A stretch of DNA of 12,654 nucleotides from Verrucomicrobiia bacterium (lineage in GTDB: Bacteria > Verrucomicrobiota > Verrucomicrobiia > CAIQCK01). A program made the position numbers and the translations under genes. The notes under the pieces were generated by a model. It saw nothing but the letters and a program-made list of their open reading frames with translations. It was not told the DNA's origin and did no database searches. The stretch is taken from positions 1 through 12,654 of the forward strand of contig JAOACV010000006.1 in assembly GCA_026417675.1 (NCBI GenBank), written 5' to 3'. Each line of letters begins with the position of its first letter. Positions within the stretch are counted from its first letter, which is position 1. This document shows, in pieces, positions 1-7,044 of this stretch.

Positions 1-288
1 GCCGTCAAGGAAGTGGATTGGAAGGGCGACTTCGCCAAGATCCACATGCTGCCCGTCCACCTCTTCACCAAGATCAGCCTCGAAGGCGACACGTTGCGCT
101 ACGCCACGCTGAAATTCGACTGGGTGAAACAACTGCGCGTGGACAAGAAACTGGCCGTCCGCCACGAAGTGCAGGAGGACATGACCATCCTGACGGCGTC
201 CACCGAGGAGCTTCAGGACTTCCTCCGCAAACACGCCGCCGACCCGGACGCCTTCCAGCCGCCCACCGAGTTGAAGCGCAAGAAGTAA
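1..288 (+). CDS. C-terminal part of an unrecognised protein (5' end outside the window)
   Basis: The frame is open from the first base to the TAA at 286-288, so at least 95 residues of the C-terminus are present. A GTG at 13 is available, but nothing suggests it is the real start, and the gene probably begins upstream of the window. The visible part is charged and has no membrane segment. It contains a phrase like 'KIHMLPVHLFTKISLEGDTL', which reads as beta strands, followed by a helical stretch 'STEELQDFLRKHAADPDAF' and a lysine-rich end. I have a weak recollection of similar tails in uncharacterised, possibly exported proteins of Planctomycetes and Verrucomicrobia, but I cannot name a family. 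The next gene starts 10 bp after the stop on the same strand, so the two are probably co-transcribed. Function unknown. Confidence 0.6.
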   Translation, partial: AVKEVDWKGDFAKIHMLPVHLFTKISLEGDTLRYATLKFDWVKQLRVDKKLAVRHEVQEDMTILTASTEELQDFLRKHAADPDAFQPPTELKRKK

Positions 289-298
289 AACAGGCGCT

Positions 299-2896
299 GT
301 GGAAGCGGATCGCACACTGGTCGTCATCGCGGCGGCGGGGCGGGGCACTCGCTTCGACAGCGGCGTCAAACTGCTCGCGGACGTCGGCGGGCGGCCTTGC
401 GTCTGCCGCGTGGTGGAGACCATCGAGGCGGGTTTGGGCCCGCACCGGCAGGTGGTGGTCGTGGGCCACGCGGCCGAGCAGGTCCGGCGCGCGCTTGGCG
501 AAGCGCCGCACCGGATGTTCGTTCACCAACCCGTCCCGCGCGGCACGGGCGACGTGTTGCGCGTCGCGCTCGAAGCGGTGCCGGATGAGCGGGTGGAGAT
601 TGTCTATTTCTTCTGCGGCGACAAGCCGCTGCTGACGGCGCGGACCGTCGCGCGCTTCCACGAACTCTTCCTCCGAAACCAGCCGGCGATGATGTTTCTG
701 ACCGGGCGCATCGAAGGCGACGAGCAGGCCGTGGCCGCCAGCACGCAGGGGCGCGTGATCCAAACCGACGGGCACGTCGGCGAGGGCCACGTGCTGGCGA
801 TCATCGAGCGCAAACAAATCCTCGCGATGCGGCCCGACGAGGAACGCCGGTTCATCGCGCCCGACGGCGCGACCTACGCTTTCTCGCGCGAGGAACTGCT
901 TGGCGTGCGCGACATCAACGCCTCCACCTACGCCTGGCAGGCGCCGCTGTTGCGCCGCTACGTCGGCGAGCTTTCCGACGACAACGCGCAGAAGGAATAC
1001 CTGATCACGGACCTGGTGGAAATTTTCCAGCGGCATCGCCAGACCGTCCGCGTGCTGCCGTTGCTGGACCCGCGCGAGGGTCTTGGCATTGACACCGCCG
1101 CGCAATGGCACGAAATCCGCCGTCTCGCGGAACACACCCCCCACCCGACTCCCTCAGCATCGCCTCACTCCATTTCCCTTCACCGTCCGAGCCGCTGGCT
1201 GGATTGGTTTGACCACCACGAGAACCACCGTTCGCTGTTTCGCGAACTGACTCGCATCTACGGGCCGGACCGCGACTTCATCCGCGAGCGGGTCGTTCTC
1301 TACCGGCGATTGTTGCGCAAATACCGCGACCAATACGGCGACGAGCCGGTGGCCGTCTTTCGCGCGCCCGCCCGCATCTCGTTCAACCCGCATTCCGACC
1401 ATCAGGGCAGCTTCGTGCTCTACGGCACGCACGGACGCGAGGTGCTGCTCGCGGCGGGTCGGAGGGCCGACCGGCGTTTTTCGGTGTCCAACGCGGACGC
1501 GAGCTACCGTCAATACCTTGAGTTCGATCCCGCCGAGGAAATCTCGCGCGCAGCGGCGGCCTGGCAGCGGGGCTGGTTCGATTACATCGAAGACCCGGCC
1601 GTGCAGTATGCGGTGGCCAGCCGGCGCGACGCCAAGAACCAGACCAGCGACCGCAAGAGCACGCTCAACTACGTGCTGGCCGCCGTGCTGCGCCTGATGC
1701 ACGCGCGGCCTGGCCGGGTGGACCACGGGTTGAACCTCGTCCTCTACGGCGACATCCCCGCCGGCGGCGGCATGAGTTCCTCCAGCGCCGTGGTGGTCAG
1801 CACGGCGCTGGCGGTCAACGACCTCTTCGGTCTCGGTTTCACCCGCGAGGAGCTGGTCGGCCTGCTCGGCGAAGGCGAATGGTATGTCGGCACGCGCGGC
1901 GGTTCCGGCGACCACGCGGGCATGTTGCTGGCCGGCCGCGGCGAGATGGCCAACATCCAGTTCACGCCGCCGTTCCAATACCGCCAGATTCGCAAGGTTG
2001 CCTTCCCCGGCGGATGCCAGGTGTTGCTGGTCAACTCCGGCGTGCGCTCCGAAAAGAGCCTGGAGGAGAAGCTGCTCTTCAACCGCGGCGTCTTCGCCTA
2101 CAAGTTCGCGTTCGCGGAACTCCAGCGGCTGTTGCGCGAACATCACCACGAACTGGGCATTCCGGGGCAGGTCGTCGAGGAAACGCGCTGTCTGGCCGAC
2201 CTCAACGTCGAGCGTCTGTCGCTCGCGCAGATCTACCGGCTCCTCGCCCGGCTGCCCCAAGAGGTCTCGCTGCACGACCTGCAACAGCGCTACGGCGACA
2301 AGATGTCCGCCACCGCGCGCAGTTTCTTCGGCGTGGAGGATCCGAGCCAGCTTCATTTCACGGTGCCGTTGCGCGGCGCGGCGATGTATGGCCTGGCGCG
2401 CGCCGACCGCGGGAGGGTTCAAGACCGGTTGCTGGCGGCGGGCGATGAGGCCAGTCTGCGCGAGTTTGGCCGGCTGCTGACGATCGCGCACGACGGCGAC
2501 CGGCTGTTTGAACGCGACGCTTCCATCGGCCAGATGCTGGCCTATCGCGGTCACCACCTGCGGTTGACCGACGACGCGATGAGCGAGCTGATCCGCCGCA
2601 GCGCCGACGCCCATGACCCCGACGCGCAGTTGCGCCGACAGCCCGGCTTCTACGGCGCGAGCGTTGTCGAACTCGACTTCATCGTGGACCTCGCGCTCGG
2701 CGTCGGGGGCGTGCTCGGCGCGGGGCTGATGGGCGCGGGCGGCGGCGGCATTGTCGAGGTGTTCGCGCGCGACGGCGACGACCTGCGCGCTGCCGTGGAG
2801 AAGACGCTCGACGACGGCTACTTCGAGCCGCGCCACATGACGGTGCAGGTGGATCCGTGGCGTTCCATCGCCGCCGCGAGCCGTGTGGAGGGATAG
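299..2896 (+). CDS. Bifunctional sugar nucleotidyltransferase / galactokinase-like GHMP kinase
   Basis: This 865-residue cytoplasmic protein has two catalytic domains. Residues about 6-275 form a GlmU/MobA-type nucleotidyltransferase: 'AAAGRGTRF' (11-19) with Lys24 is the nucleotide-binding loop, 'RGTGD' (81-85) matches the GTG segment, and 'GDKPLL' (107-112) carries the probable metal-binding Asp108. A Pro/Ser/His-rich linker (about 278-298) leads to a GHMP kinase resembling galactokinase: a galactokinase-like lead-in (about 300-350), a substrate loop (354-370), the ATP loop 'PAGGGMSSSSA' (487-497), a probable catalytic Asp538 in 'GGSGDHAGM', and the third motif 'GAGLMGAGGGG' (807-817). The domain order resembles bacterial FKP (fucokinase / GDP-fucose pyrophosphorylase). 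The likely role is phosphorylating a free sugar at C1 and then transferring a nucleotide to it. The kinase looks nearer to galactokinase than to fucokinase, so the sugar is not known. The GTG at 299 is chosen because homology starts a few residues later and the previous gene ends at 288. The ribosome binding site is weak. Its stop lies 7 bp from the convergent rho stop. Confidence 0.85.
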   Translation: MEADRTLVVIAAAGRGTRFDSGVKLLADVGGRPCVCRVVETIEAGLGPHRQVVVVGHAAEQVRRALGEAPHRMFVHQPVPRGTGDVLRVALEAVPDERVEIVYFFCGDKPLLTARTVARFHELFLRNQPAMMFLTGRIEGDEQAVAASTQGRVIQTDGHVGEGHVLAIIERKQILAMRPDEERRFIAPDGATYAFSREELLGVRDINASTYAWQAPLLRRYVGELSDDNAQKEYLITDLVEIFQRHRQTVRVLPLLDPREGLGIDTAAQWHEIRRLAEHTPHPTPSASPHSISLHRPSRWLDWFDHHENHRSLFRELTRIYGPDRDFIRERVVLYRRLLRKYRDQYGDEPVAVFRAPARISFNPHSDHQGSFVLYGTHGREVLLAAGRRADRRFSVSNADASYRQYLEFDPAEEISRAAAAWQRGWFDYIEDPAVQYAVASRRDAKNQTSDRKSTLNYVLAAVLRLMHARPGRVDHGLNLVLYGDIPAGGGMSSSSAVVVSTALAVNDLFGLGFTREELVGLLGEGEWYVGTRGGSGDHAGMLLAGRGEMANIQFTPPFQYRQIRKVAFPGGCQVLLVNSGVRSEKSLEEKLLFNRGVFAYKFAFAELQRLLREHHHELGIPGQVVEETRCLADLNVERLSLAQIYRLLARLPQEVSLHDLQQRYGDKMSATARSFFGVEDPSQLHFTVPLRGAAMYGLARADRGRVQDRLLAAGDEASLREFGRLLTIAHDGDRLFERDASIGQMLAYRGHHLRLTDDAMSELIRRSADAHDPDAQLRRQPGFYGASVVELDFIVDLALGVGGVLGAGLMGAGGGGIVEVFARDGDDLRAAVEKTLDDGYFEPRHMTVQVDPWRSIAAASRVEG

Positions 2897-2903
2897 CGTT
2901 CGA

Positions 2904-4034
2904 CTACCACCGCGCGCCCTTGGCCAGCGAGGCGAGGAACTCCTTGTTGGACTTGGTCTTGGCCAGCGCGGTGAGCAGGCCGCTCATCGCGGCGTCGGGG
3001 GCCATGCCGATGATGCCGCGCCGCAGGAAGGCGATTCGCTCCAAGTCGGCGGGCGGGATGAGCAATTCCTCTTTGCGCGTGCCGCTCTGGGCGATGTCCA
3101 TCGCGGGCCAGATGCGCTGCTCGGCCAGCTTGCGGTTGAGCACCAACTCCATGTTGCCGGTGCCCTTGAACTCCTGAAAGATGAACTCGTCCATCCGCGA
3201 GCCGGTCTCGATGAGCGCGCTGGCCACGGTGGTCAGGCTGCCGCCTTCCTCGGCGTTGCGCGCGGCGCCGAAGACGCGCTTGGGGATTTCCAGCGCGCGG
3301 CTGTCCAGCCCGCCGGTCATGGTGCGGCCGCTGTTGCCCATCTGCGCGTTGAACGCCCGCCCCATGCGCGTGATGGAATCGAGCACCAAAAACACGTCCT
3401 GGCCCATCTCGACGCGGCGCTTGGCGATCTCGGCGGCCAGGCGGCTGACGCGGACGTGGTTTTCCAGCGGCATGTCGTTGGAGGAGGCGATGACCTCGCC
3501 CTTGACCGAGCGTTTCCAGTCGGTAACCTCCTCCGGCCGCTCGTCAATTAGCAACACGATCAGGTAAATCTCCGGATGGTTCGTGGCCACCGCGGCAGCC
3601 ATTTGTTGCAGCAGCGTGGTCTTGCCGGAGCGCGGCGGCGAGACGATCAACGCACGCTGTCCCTTGCCGATCGGCGTCAGCAGGTCCACCACGCGCATCG
3701 TCACGATGTCGGGCGTGGTTTCAAACTTGATCCGCTGGTTGGGATTGATCGGCGTGAGTTTGTCGAACGACTTCACCTCCGCCCATTTCTCCGGCGGCTG
3801 GCCGCAGATGGCGTGAATCTTCACCACCGGCGGGCCGCCCTTCGGACGATTCGGCGGGCCCAGTTCGCCGCGGATGTGGACGCCCTCGCGCAGCCGGAAC
3901 TGGCGGATCAGTTCGAGCGACACGAACGGGTCCATGGGATTGGCCTGAAGACCGCGCGCCGGATTGCGGAGGAAACCGTAACCCTTTTCGACAAATTCCA
4001 AGACACCTTCGACGACCTGTGGTTCGGATGGCAT
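2904..4034 (-). CDS. rho: Transcription termination factor Rho (short form)
   Basis: Rho is a hexameric RNA helicase that ends transcription on untranslated RNA. The 376 residues read along E. coli Rho almost throughout. The cold-shock-like primary RNA site includes 'GYGFLR' (18-23). The Walker A loop is 'PPRSGKTT' (133-140, Lys138), Walker B is 'VFLVLD' (214-219) followed by 'SITR', the Q-loop region is 'MTGGLDSRAL' (239-248), and the R-loop 'SGTRKEELL' lies at 317-325. The reading frame is open up to an ATG at 4130, but I place the start at the ATG at 4034: homology begins at about residue 8 from there, and the 32 extra residues resemble nothing in Rho. No clear Shine-Dalgarno precedes either ATG. 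The protein is shorter than the 419 residues of E. coli because it lacks the small N-terminal helical domain, while the catalytic core is complete. It converges on the kinase gene and is probably a single transcription unit. Confidence 0.96.
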   Translation of the reverse strand: MPSEPQVVEGVLEFVEKGYGFLRNPARGLQANPMDPFVSLELIRQFRLREGVHIRGELGPPNRPKGGPPVVKIHAICGQPPEKWAEVKSFDKLTPINPNQRIKFETTPDIVTMRVVDLLTPIGKGQRALIVSPPRSGKTTLLQQMAAAVATNHPEIYLIVLLIDERPEEVTDWKRSVKGEVIASSNDMPLENHVRVSRLAAEIAKRRVEMGQDVFLVLDSITRMGRAFNAQMGNSGRTMTGGLDSRALEIPKRVFGAARNAEEGGSLTTVASALIETGSRMDEFIFQEFKGTGNMELVLNRKLAEQRIWPAMDIAQSGTRKEELLIPPADLERIAFLRRGIIGMAPDAAMSGLLTALAKTKSNKEFLASLAKGARW

Positions 4035-4266
4035 AGACAAAACACAAACAGATTGACCGACCTTTGAAACGACCAGGAACCCTGGAAGGTTGGCGCACGT
4101 TTCTCTAAGACAATCCGCCCCTGCCCGCAACCAAAATCTCCTACAAAATCCCTCGCAGGTGCTTCTCGTTTATCCCGCGATGAGCGCGGCAAGAGGGTTA
4201 GTTTGTTGCCTTCGCCCGGCCCGAAGCGCAAGATGCGGCCCGTAGTGGGAGGTTTTTTGCGCGGCC
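4035..4266 (-). other. rho leader and upstream spacer
   Basis: These 232 bp lie between the rho start and a toxin-gene fragment on the opposite strand. They must contain the rho promoter, but I cannot point to a convincing -35/-10 pair. The only small structures I see are a 5-bp perfect hairpin at 4073-4085 (CCAGG, loop AAC, CCTGG) in the rho leader and a 5-bp stem at about 4209-4225 (CTTCG/CGAAG). Neither is followed by a T tract. Rho is known to control its own leader in E. coli. Nothing in this sequence proves that here. Confidence 0.3.
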
Positions 4267-4479
4267 ATGAAAAACTTCAACGGTTGCCATTTCGTGGCCG
4301 ATGGCTTGAGTTGCCTGGACCGTGCCGTTCGAACAGACCTCATGGCAGGCGCCGGTCAAATTACGGATCGTCACCTGGTGGCGCTGGCTCGCCAGCATGG
4401 CATGAGTTTGGCCACGTTTGACGAGCCGCTCGCCAACCAGTTCGCCGACGAGCCGGGGCTGGTGATATTGGTCAGGTAA
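4267..4479 (+). pseudogene. Truncated VapC-like PIN-domain toxin (C-terminal fragment)
   Basis: The 70 residues match only the C-terminal half of a VapC/PIN ribonuclease, the toxin of type II toxin-antitoxin pairs. The phrase 'QITDRHLVALARQHGMSLAT' followed by 'FD' is the usual ending of this family and carries two of the acidic metal-binding positions (Asp34 and Asp52). The N-terminal half, with the first Asp of the active site and the conserved Glu, is absent. The frame is closed by a TAG at 4243-4245, and none of the upstream frames shows a recognisable PIN start. Intact members are about 130-140 residues long. No VapB-like antitoxin gene is next to it. I infer a decayed remnant without nuclease activity. 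The ATG at 4267 is simply the first in the frame, and homology may begin slightly before it. Confidence 0.6.
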
Positions 4480-4521
4480 TACGGCTGACTCCGCGATGTC
4501 CGCCGAGGGCGCGCGAGACCA

Positions 4522-5655
4522 TTACCTCGCCAGCTTCTCAAACTCGAAGTTCTTCCGCGTGGCTTGTTCGCGGATGGCGCGGAGCATGGCGGCGTCGAAG
4601 GCTTTGTCATCGGACTTCCCGTTTCTCTTCAATTCGTCGTCAATGAACTTCTGGCGCTGCGCGCTGAGTTGGATGATTTGGCGCTGCAGGCTGGCGCGTT
4701 TCTTGGCCATCGCGTCGAGGTGGGCGCGGCGCTGGTCGAGCGTCATCGCCTGCATGTCGGCGGGCAACTCTTCCTTCCTCACCTTCGCCAGATCGAAGTC
4801 CTTCCGACCCATCGCGTCCACGAGGTCCCAGGATGCGTTGCGATACTGGCCGCTGGCCTTCGCGACGGCGCGGCTCGCGAAGACCGCCGGGCTGGCCGCC
4901 ATGGCGCTCATGTCGGCGGCGCCTTGCAGCGCCTTCCCTTCCGACGCGCGTGAGCCGTAGGGGAGATAGGTCCGGTTGATCTCGCCGCCGAGCGCCGCCA
5001 GCTTTTGGTCAAAGGGCGTGCTGACGACGATCGTGCCGCGATCCTGGTCAATGCACGCGAACTGGCCGTCGGCCGCGCGCGCCACATCGCGCCAGCCGTC
5101 GGCTTCCGGGCTGGTCGGCGGGCCGCAATAGATGGCGTTGACGATGATGCCGCGGGTGATGGCGTCCTTGCACACGTCGGCGGTCTTGAACTGCCGGTCC
5201 TGCGTGGCCGGCTCGTTGCCCGCGACGACGATGATCTTGAGCGCGTCCTTCTCGCCGCTCCACGGTTGTTCCAGCACGCTCGCGCGCACGACACGGGCGA
5301 CGTATTCCTCCCCGCCGTCGGTGACGAGCGCGGTGAGCTTCGCATAGACGGCGTCGAGGTCGTCGGTGAGGTCAATCTGTTTGCGGACGTAGCCGGTCTC
5401 CGCGCCAAAGGCTGGCGTGCCGTAGGCGTAGAGCGCGACGCGCAGATGCGGTTTGGGTTTGGCCTTGGCGAGTTCGTTGACGATGTCCCAGAGTTTCTGC
5501 TTGGCCGCGTTGATCAGGCCGTCCATCGAGTTGCTCGTGTCGAGGCAGATGACGAGGTCAATCGGCCGCTCCTTCTCCGGCGCGCTCCTGGCGGACGCGC
5601 AGCACGCGAGGCTTCCGGCGAGGGCGATGGTGAGGATGAGGGTGGTTGTCTTCAT
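4522..5655 (-). CDS. Exported vWA-domain protein with C-terminal coiled coil
   Basis: The 377-residue protein starts with a signal peptide (basic MKTTT, hydrophobic 6-19, probable cleavage after A-S-A at 20-22). Two adjacent cysteines (18-19) could suggest a lipoprotein, but the lipobox fit is poor. Residues about 32-240 form a von Willebrand A fold with the metal-site motif 'DTSNS' (Asp39, Ser41, Ser43) and 'TDGGEEYVAR' (112-121). The usual later aspartate of the MIDAS is not obvious: the strand that normally ends in T-D-G reads 'IIVVAGNEP' (141-149). I believe this is typical of this subfamily rather than a mutation. Residues about 295-375 are highly charged and predicted helical, probably a coiled coil. 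The start is well supported: AAAGGA (5661-5666) lies 5 bp before the ATG. The gene begins 15 bp after the stop of the VIT-vWA gene, so the two are very likely co-translated. Role inferred: extracytoplasmic protein-binding partner of the VIT-vWA protein. Confidence 0.85.
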   Translation of the reverse strand: MKTTTLILTIALAGSLACCASARSAPEKERPIDLVICLDTSNSMDGLINAAKQKLWDIVNELAKAKPKPHLRVALYAYGTPAFGAETGYVRKQIDLTDDLDAVYAKLTALVTDGGEEYVARVVRASVLEQPWSGEKDALKIIVVAGNEPATQDRQFKTADVCKDAITRGIIVNAIYCGPPTSPEADGWRDVARAADGQFACIDQDRGTIVVSTPFDQKLAALGGEINRTYLPYGSRASEGKALQGAADMSAMAASPAVFASRAVAKASGQYRNASWDLVDAMGRKDFDLAKVRKEELPADMQAMTLDQRRAHLDAMAKKRASLQRQIIQLSAQRQKFIDDELKRNGKSDDKAFDAAMLRAIREQATRKNFEFEKLAR

Positions 5656-5660
5656 GGTGT

Positions 5661-5666
5661 TCCTTT
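5661..5666 (-). promoter_or_regulatory. Strong ribosome binding site of the downstream vWA gene
   Basis: AAAGGA on the minus strand, 5 bp before the ATG at 5655 and just after the TAA of the VIT-vWA gene. It is the clearest Shine-Dalgarno in the window and fixes the start of this gene. It also allows the downstream gene to be translated whether or not the upstream frame is interrupted. Confidence 0.7.
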
Positions 5667-5670
5667 CTGG

Positions 5671-7044
5671 TTATTCGGTGACTTCATAAACTGTGTTGTC
5701 CAGCGCGAGCTGCACGTTGCAACCGACAGCGAACCACGGCAGCGCGTGCGGATGCCGCGCGAGCAGGTCGAAATACTCCTGCGAGTTGAACTTCACCTGC
5801 ACGCGGCGCGCGTTCGGCATCGCCTGCACGTGGGAGTCAATCCACTGGCTGCCGTTCTGGAAGAAGGCGCGGCCGTGGACGAATCGTTGTTGCTGCGCAT
5901 ACTGGACGACGCGCGCGGTTGTTTCGCCAGGCGCGGGCTTGGCTGCGGCGACGCTTTGCGCCGCTTCTCGTCGTCCCGCTTCGAGCGCGACGGGAGCATT
6001 AGGCGCCAACCGCAGCGCCAGTGACCCCCGCGCGCCATAAACGGCCGGGCCGCCGGACTTTTCATCCTTGAGGCCGCTCCAGGCCCGGCCCATCGCTTCG
6101 CGCCCTTCGCGGTCGGCGTCGAAGGTTTGCAGCGACCGCATCGGCACGGGCACGTTGCGGCGCGACTCGTCCTCGACGATGAGGTAGGCGGTGTAGGGGG
6201 TGACGATGCCGTATCGGCGCGCGAGGTCGGTCACTTCGTCGCGCAGTTCGCGGTTCTCGCCGTGGAGGCGGATTTCGTCGAGCAGAAAGCCGATGCGCCG
6301 CGTGGCCCAGAGGCGCGGGATGAAGTCGTGCTCGGTGTCGCGCGCCGGGAACTCCACCTCGTCGGTGAACTTCTTCACGACGCCGTTGACGGTGCCCTCG
6401 ATGGTGACGGCGGCGCGGCCATCGCCGCTGTAGCGGCCAACGACGATGAGTTGCTCGCCTCGGAACAGGTCGGGCAGCGGCGACGGATAGACGCGGCTCG
6501 CCCGGATGTCGCCGCCGAATCGCAGTGCCGGGTGGGCAAGCACGGGTTCCTTGATCTTGGTGAAGAAGCTGGAGACCTTTAGCTCGATGTCCTCATCGGG
6601 CAGCACGTATTGGCTGAACGCGCGCGTCGCGTCGGTGATGCTGTCAAGCAGGTGCGTGTTCACATCCGTGCCGATGCCGAAGCAAAAAACGCGCGTGTGG
6701 CCGCCGGCGCGCTTGACGCTGGAGAGAATCTGCTTTTCGTCCGTGACGCCGACGGTGGGCTGGCCGTCGGTGAGGAAGATGACGACGTAGGGCCGGTCCG
6801 TAGCGCGGACAATCCTGTCCGCACGGTCCTCGGACAGGCGTGTCTGCGTTACAGGGGAGGGGCGAAGCTCTAACGCCTTGCGCAACGCCTCCTCAATGGC
6901 CGTGCCGCCGATGGGTTTCAAAGCCTTGACGAAATCAAACGCGCGCTGGCGGTTCGCCTCGGTTGCTTTCACGAGCTTGTCGAAGAGCGGCTCGGCCTCG
7001 GTTGAGAAACGAATGATCTCAAAACGGTCCTCGTCGCTGAGGCT
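5671..7044 (-). CDS. VIT-vWA protein, C-terminal reading frame (after the frameshift)
   Basis: This 457-codon frame continues the vWA domain that starts in the adjacent frame (6969-7955). It resumes with 'SLSDEDRFEIIRFSTEAEPL', the expected sequence after the first MIDAS motif. It includes 'GGTAIEEAL' and the second part of the metal site 'YVVIFLTDGQPTVG', then 'CFGIGTDVNTHLLDSI', which completes the fold. A long C-terminal region of beta character follows, ending in a block with 'FQNGSQWIDS' and 'EYFDLLARHPHALPWFAVG', which I recall as common at the end of Planctomycetes/Verrucomicrobia VIT proteins. It has no start of its own; a GTG at 6972 lies inside conserved sequence and is unlikely to be used. 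Residues encoded by 6800-6852 are an extra segment derived from a palindromic repeat. With the other frame repaired, the whole protein would be about 760 residues. There are no further stops or shifts, which suggests a recent mutation or an assembly error. Confidence 0.8.
   Translation of the reverse strand, partial: SLSDEDRFEIIRFSTEAEPLFDKLVKATEANRQRAFDFVKALKPIGGTAIEEALRKALELRPSPVTQTRLSEDRADRIVRATDRPYVVIFLTDGQPTVGVTDEKQILSSVKRAGGHTRVFCFGIGTDVNTHLLDSITDATRAFSQYVLPDEDIELKVSSFFTKIKEPVLAHPALRFGGDIRASRVYPSPLPDLFRGEQLIVVGRYSGDGRAAVTIEGTVNGVVKKFTDEVEFPARDTEHDFIPRLWATRRIGFLLDEIRLHGENRELRDEVTDLARRYGIVTPYTAYLIVEDESRRNVPVPMRSLQTFDADREGREAMGRAWSGLKDEKSGGPAVYGARGSLALRLAPNAPVALEAGRREAAQSVAAAKPAPGETTARVVQYAQQQRFVHGRAFFQNGSQWIDSHVQAMPNARRVQVKFNSQEYFDLLARHPHALPWFAVGCNVQLALDNTVYEVTE
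6800..6852. repeat. Imperfect palindromic repeat inserted in frame inside the vWA coding region
   Basis: Two 21-nt arms (6800-6820 and 6832-6852) enclose an 11-nt centre. Seventeen of the 21 positions are complementary, and two of the four mismatches would be G-U pairs in RNA of the + strand sense. The arms begin and end with GTAGCGCGGACA and TGTCTGCGTTAC. On the minus strand it encodes 'VTQTRLSEDRADRIVRAT', 18 residues between 'ALELRPSP' and 'DRPYVVIFLTDG', where related vWA domains have no such segment as far as I recall. I remember similar GTAGCG(C/G)GGACA palindromes as dispersed repeats in Verrucomicrobia genomes, but I could not check this. Confidence 0.65.

Noticed and set aside
74..1144. 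Open frame of 356 codons on the minus strand over the start of the kinase-nucleotidyltransferase gene
   Set aside because: It is antisense to the nucleotidyltransferase domain and to the first partial gene, with no recognisable domain and an arginine-rich end. It is explained by codon bias.
1154..2836. Open frame of 560 codons on the minus strand opposite the kinase-nucleotidyltransferase gene
   Set aside because: It lies wholly opposite a gene with clear catalytic motifs. Its translation is rich in Ala/Arg/Val/Gln/His with no domain or signal, which is the usual antisense shadow in GC-rich DNA.
4035..4130. Longer Rho start at the ATG at 4130
   Set aside because: The 32 extra residues do not resemble the Rho N-terminal domain, and the homologous region begins just after the ATG at 4034.
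5005..6024. Open frame of 339 codons on the plus strand across the junction of the two vWA genes
   Set aside because: It is antisense to two genes and the strong ribosome binding site between them, and shows no domain. It is a shadow frame.
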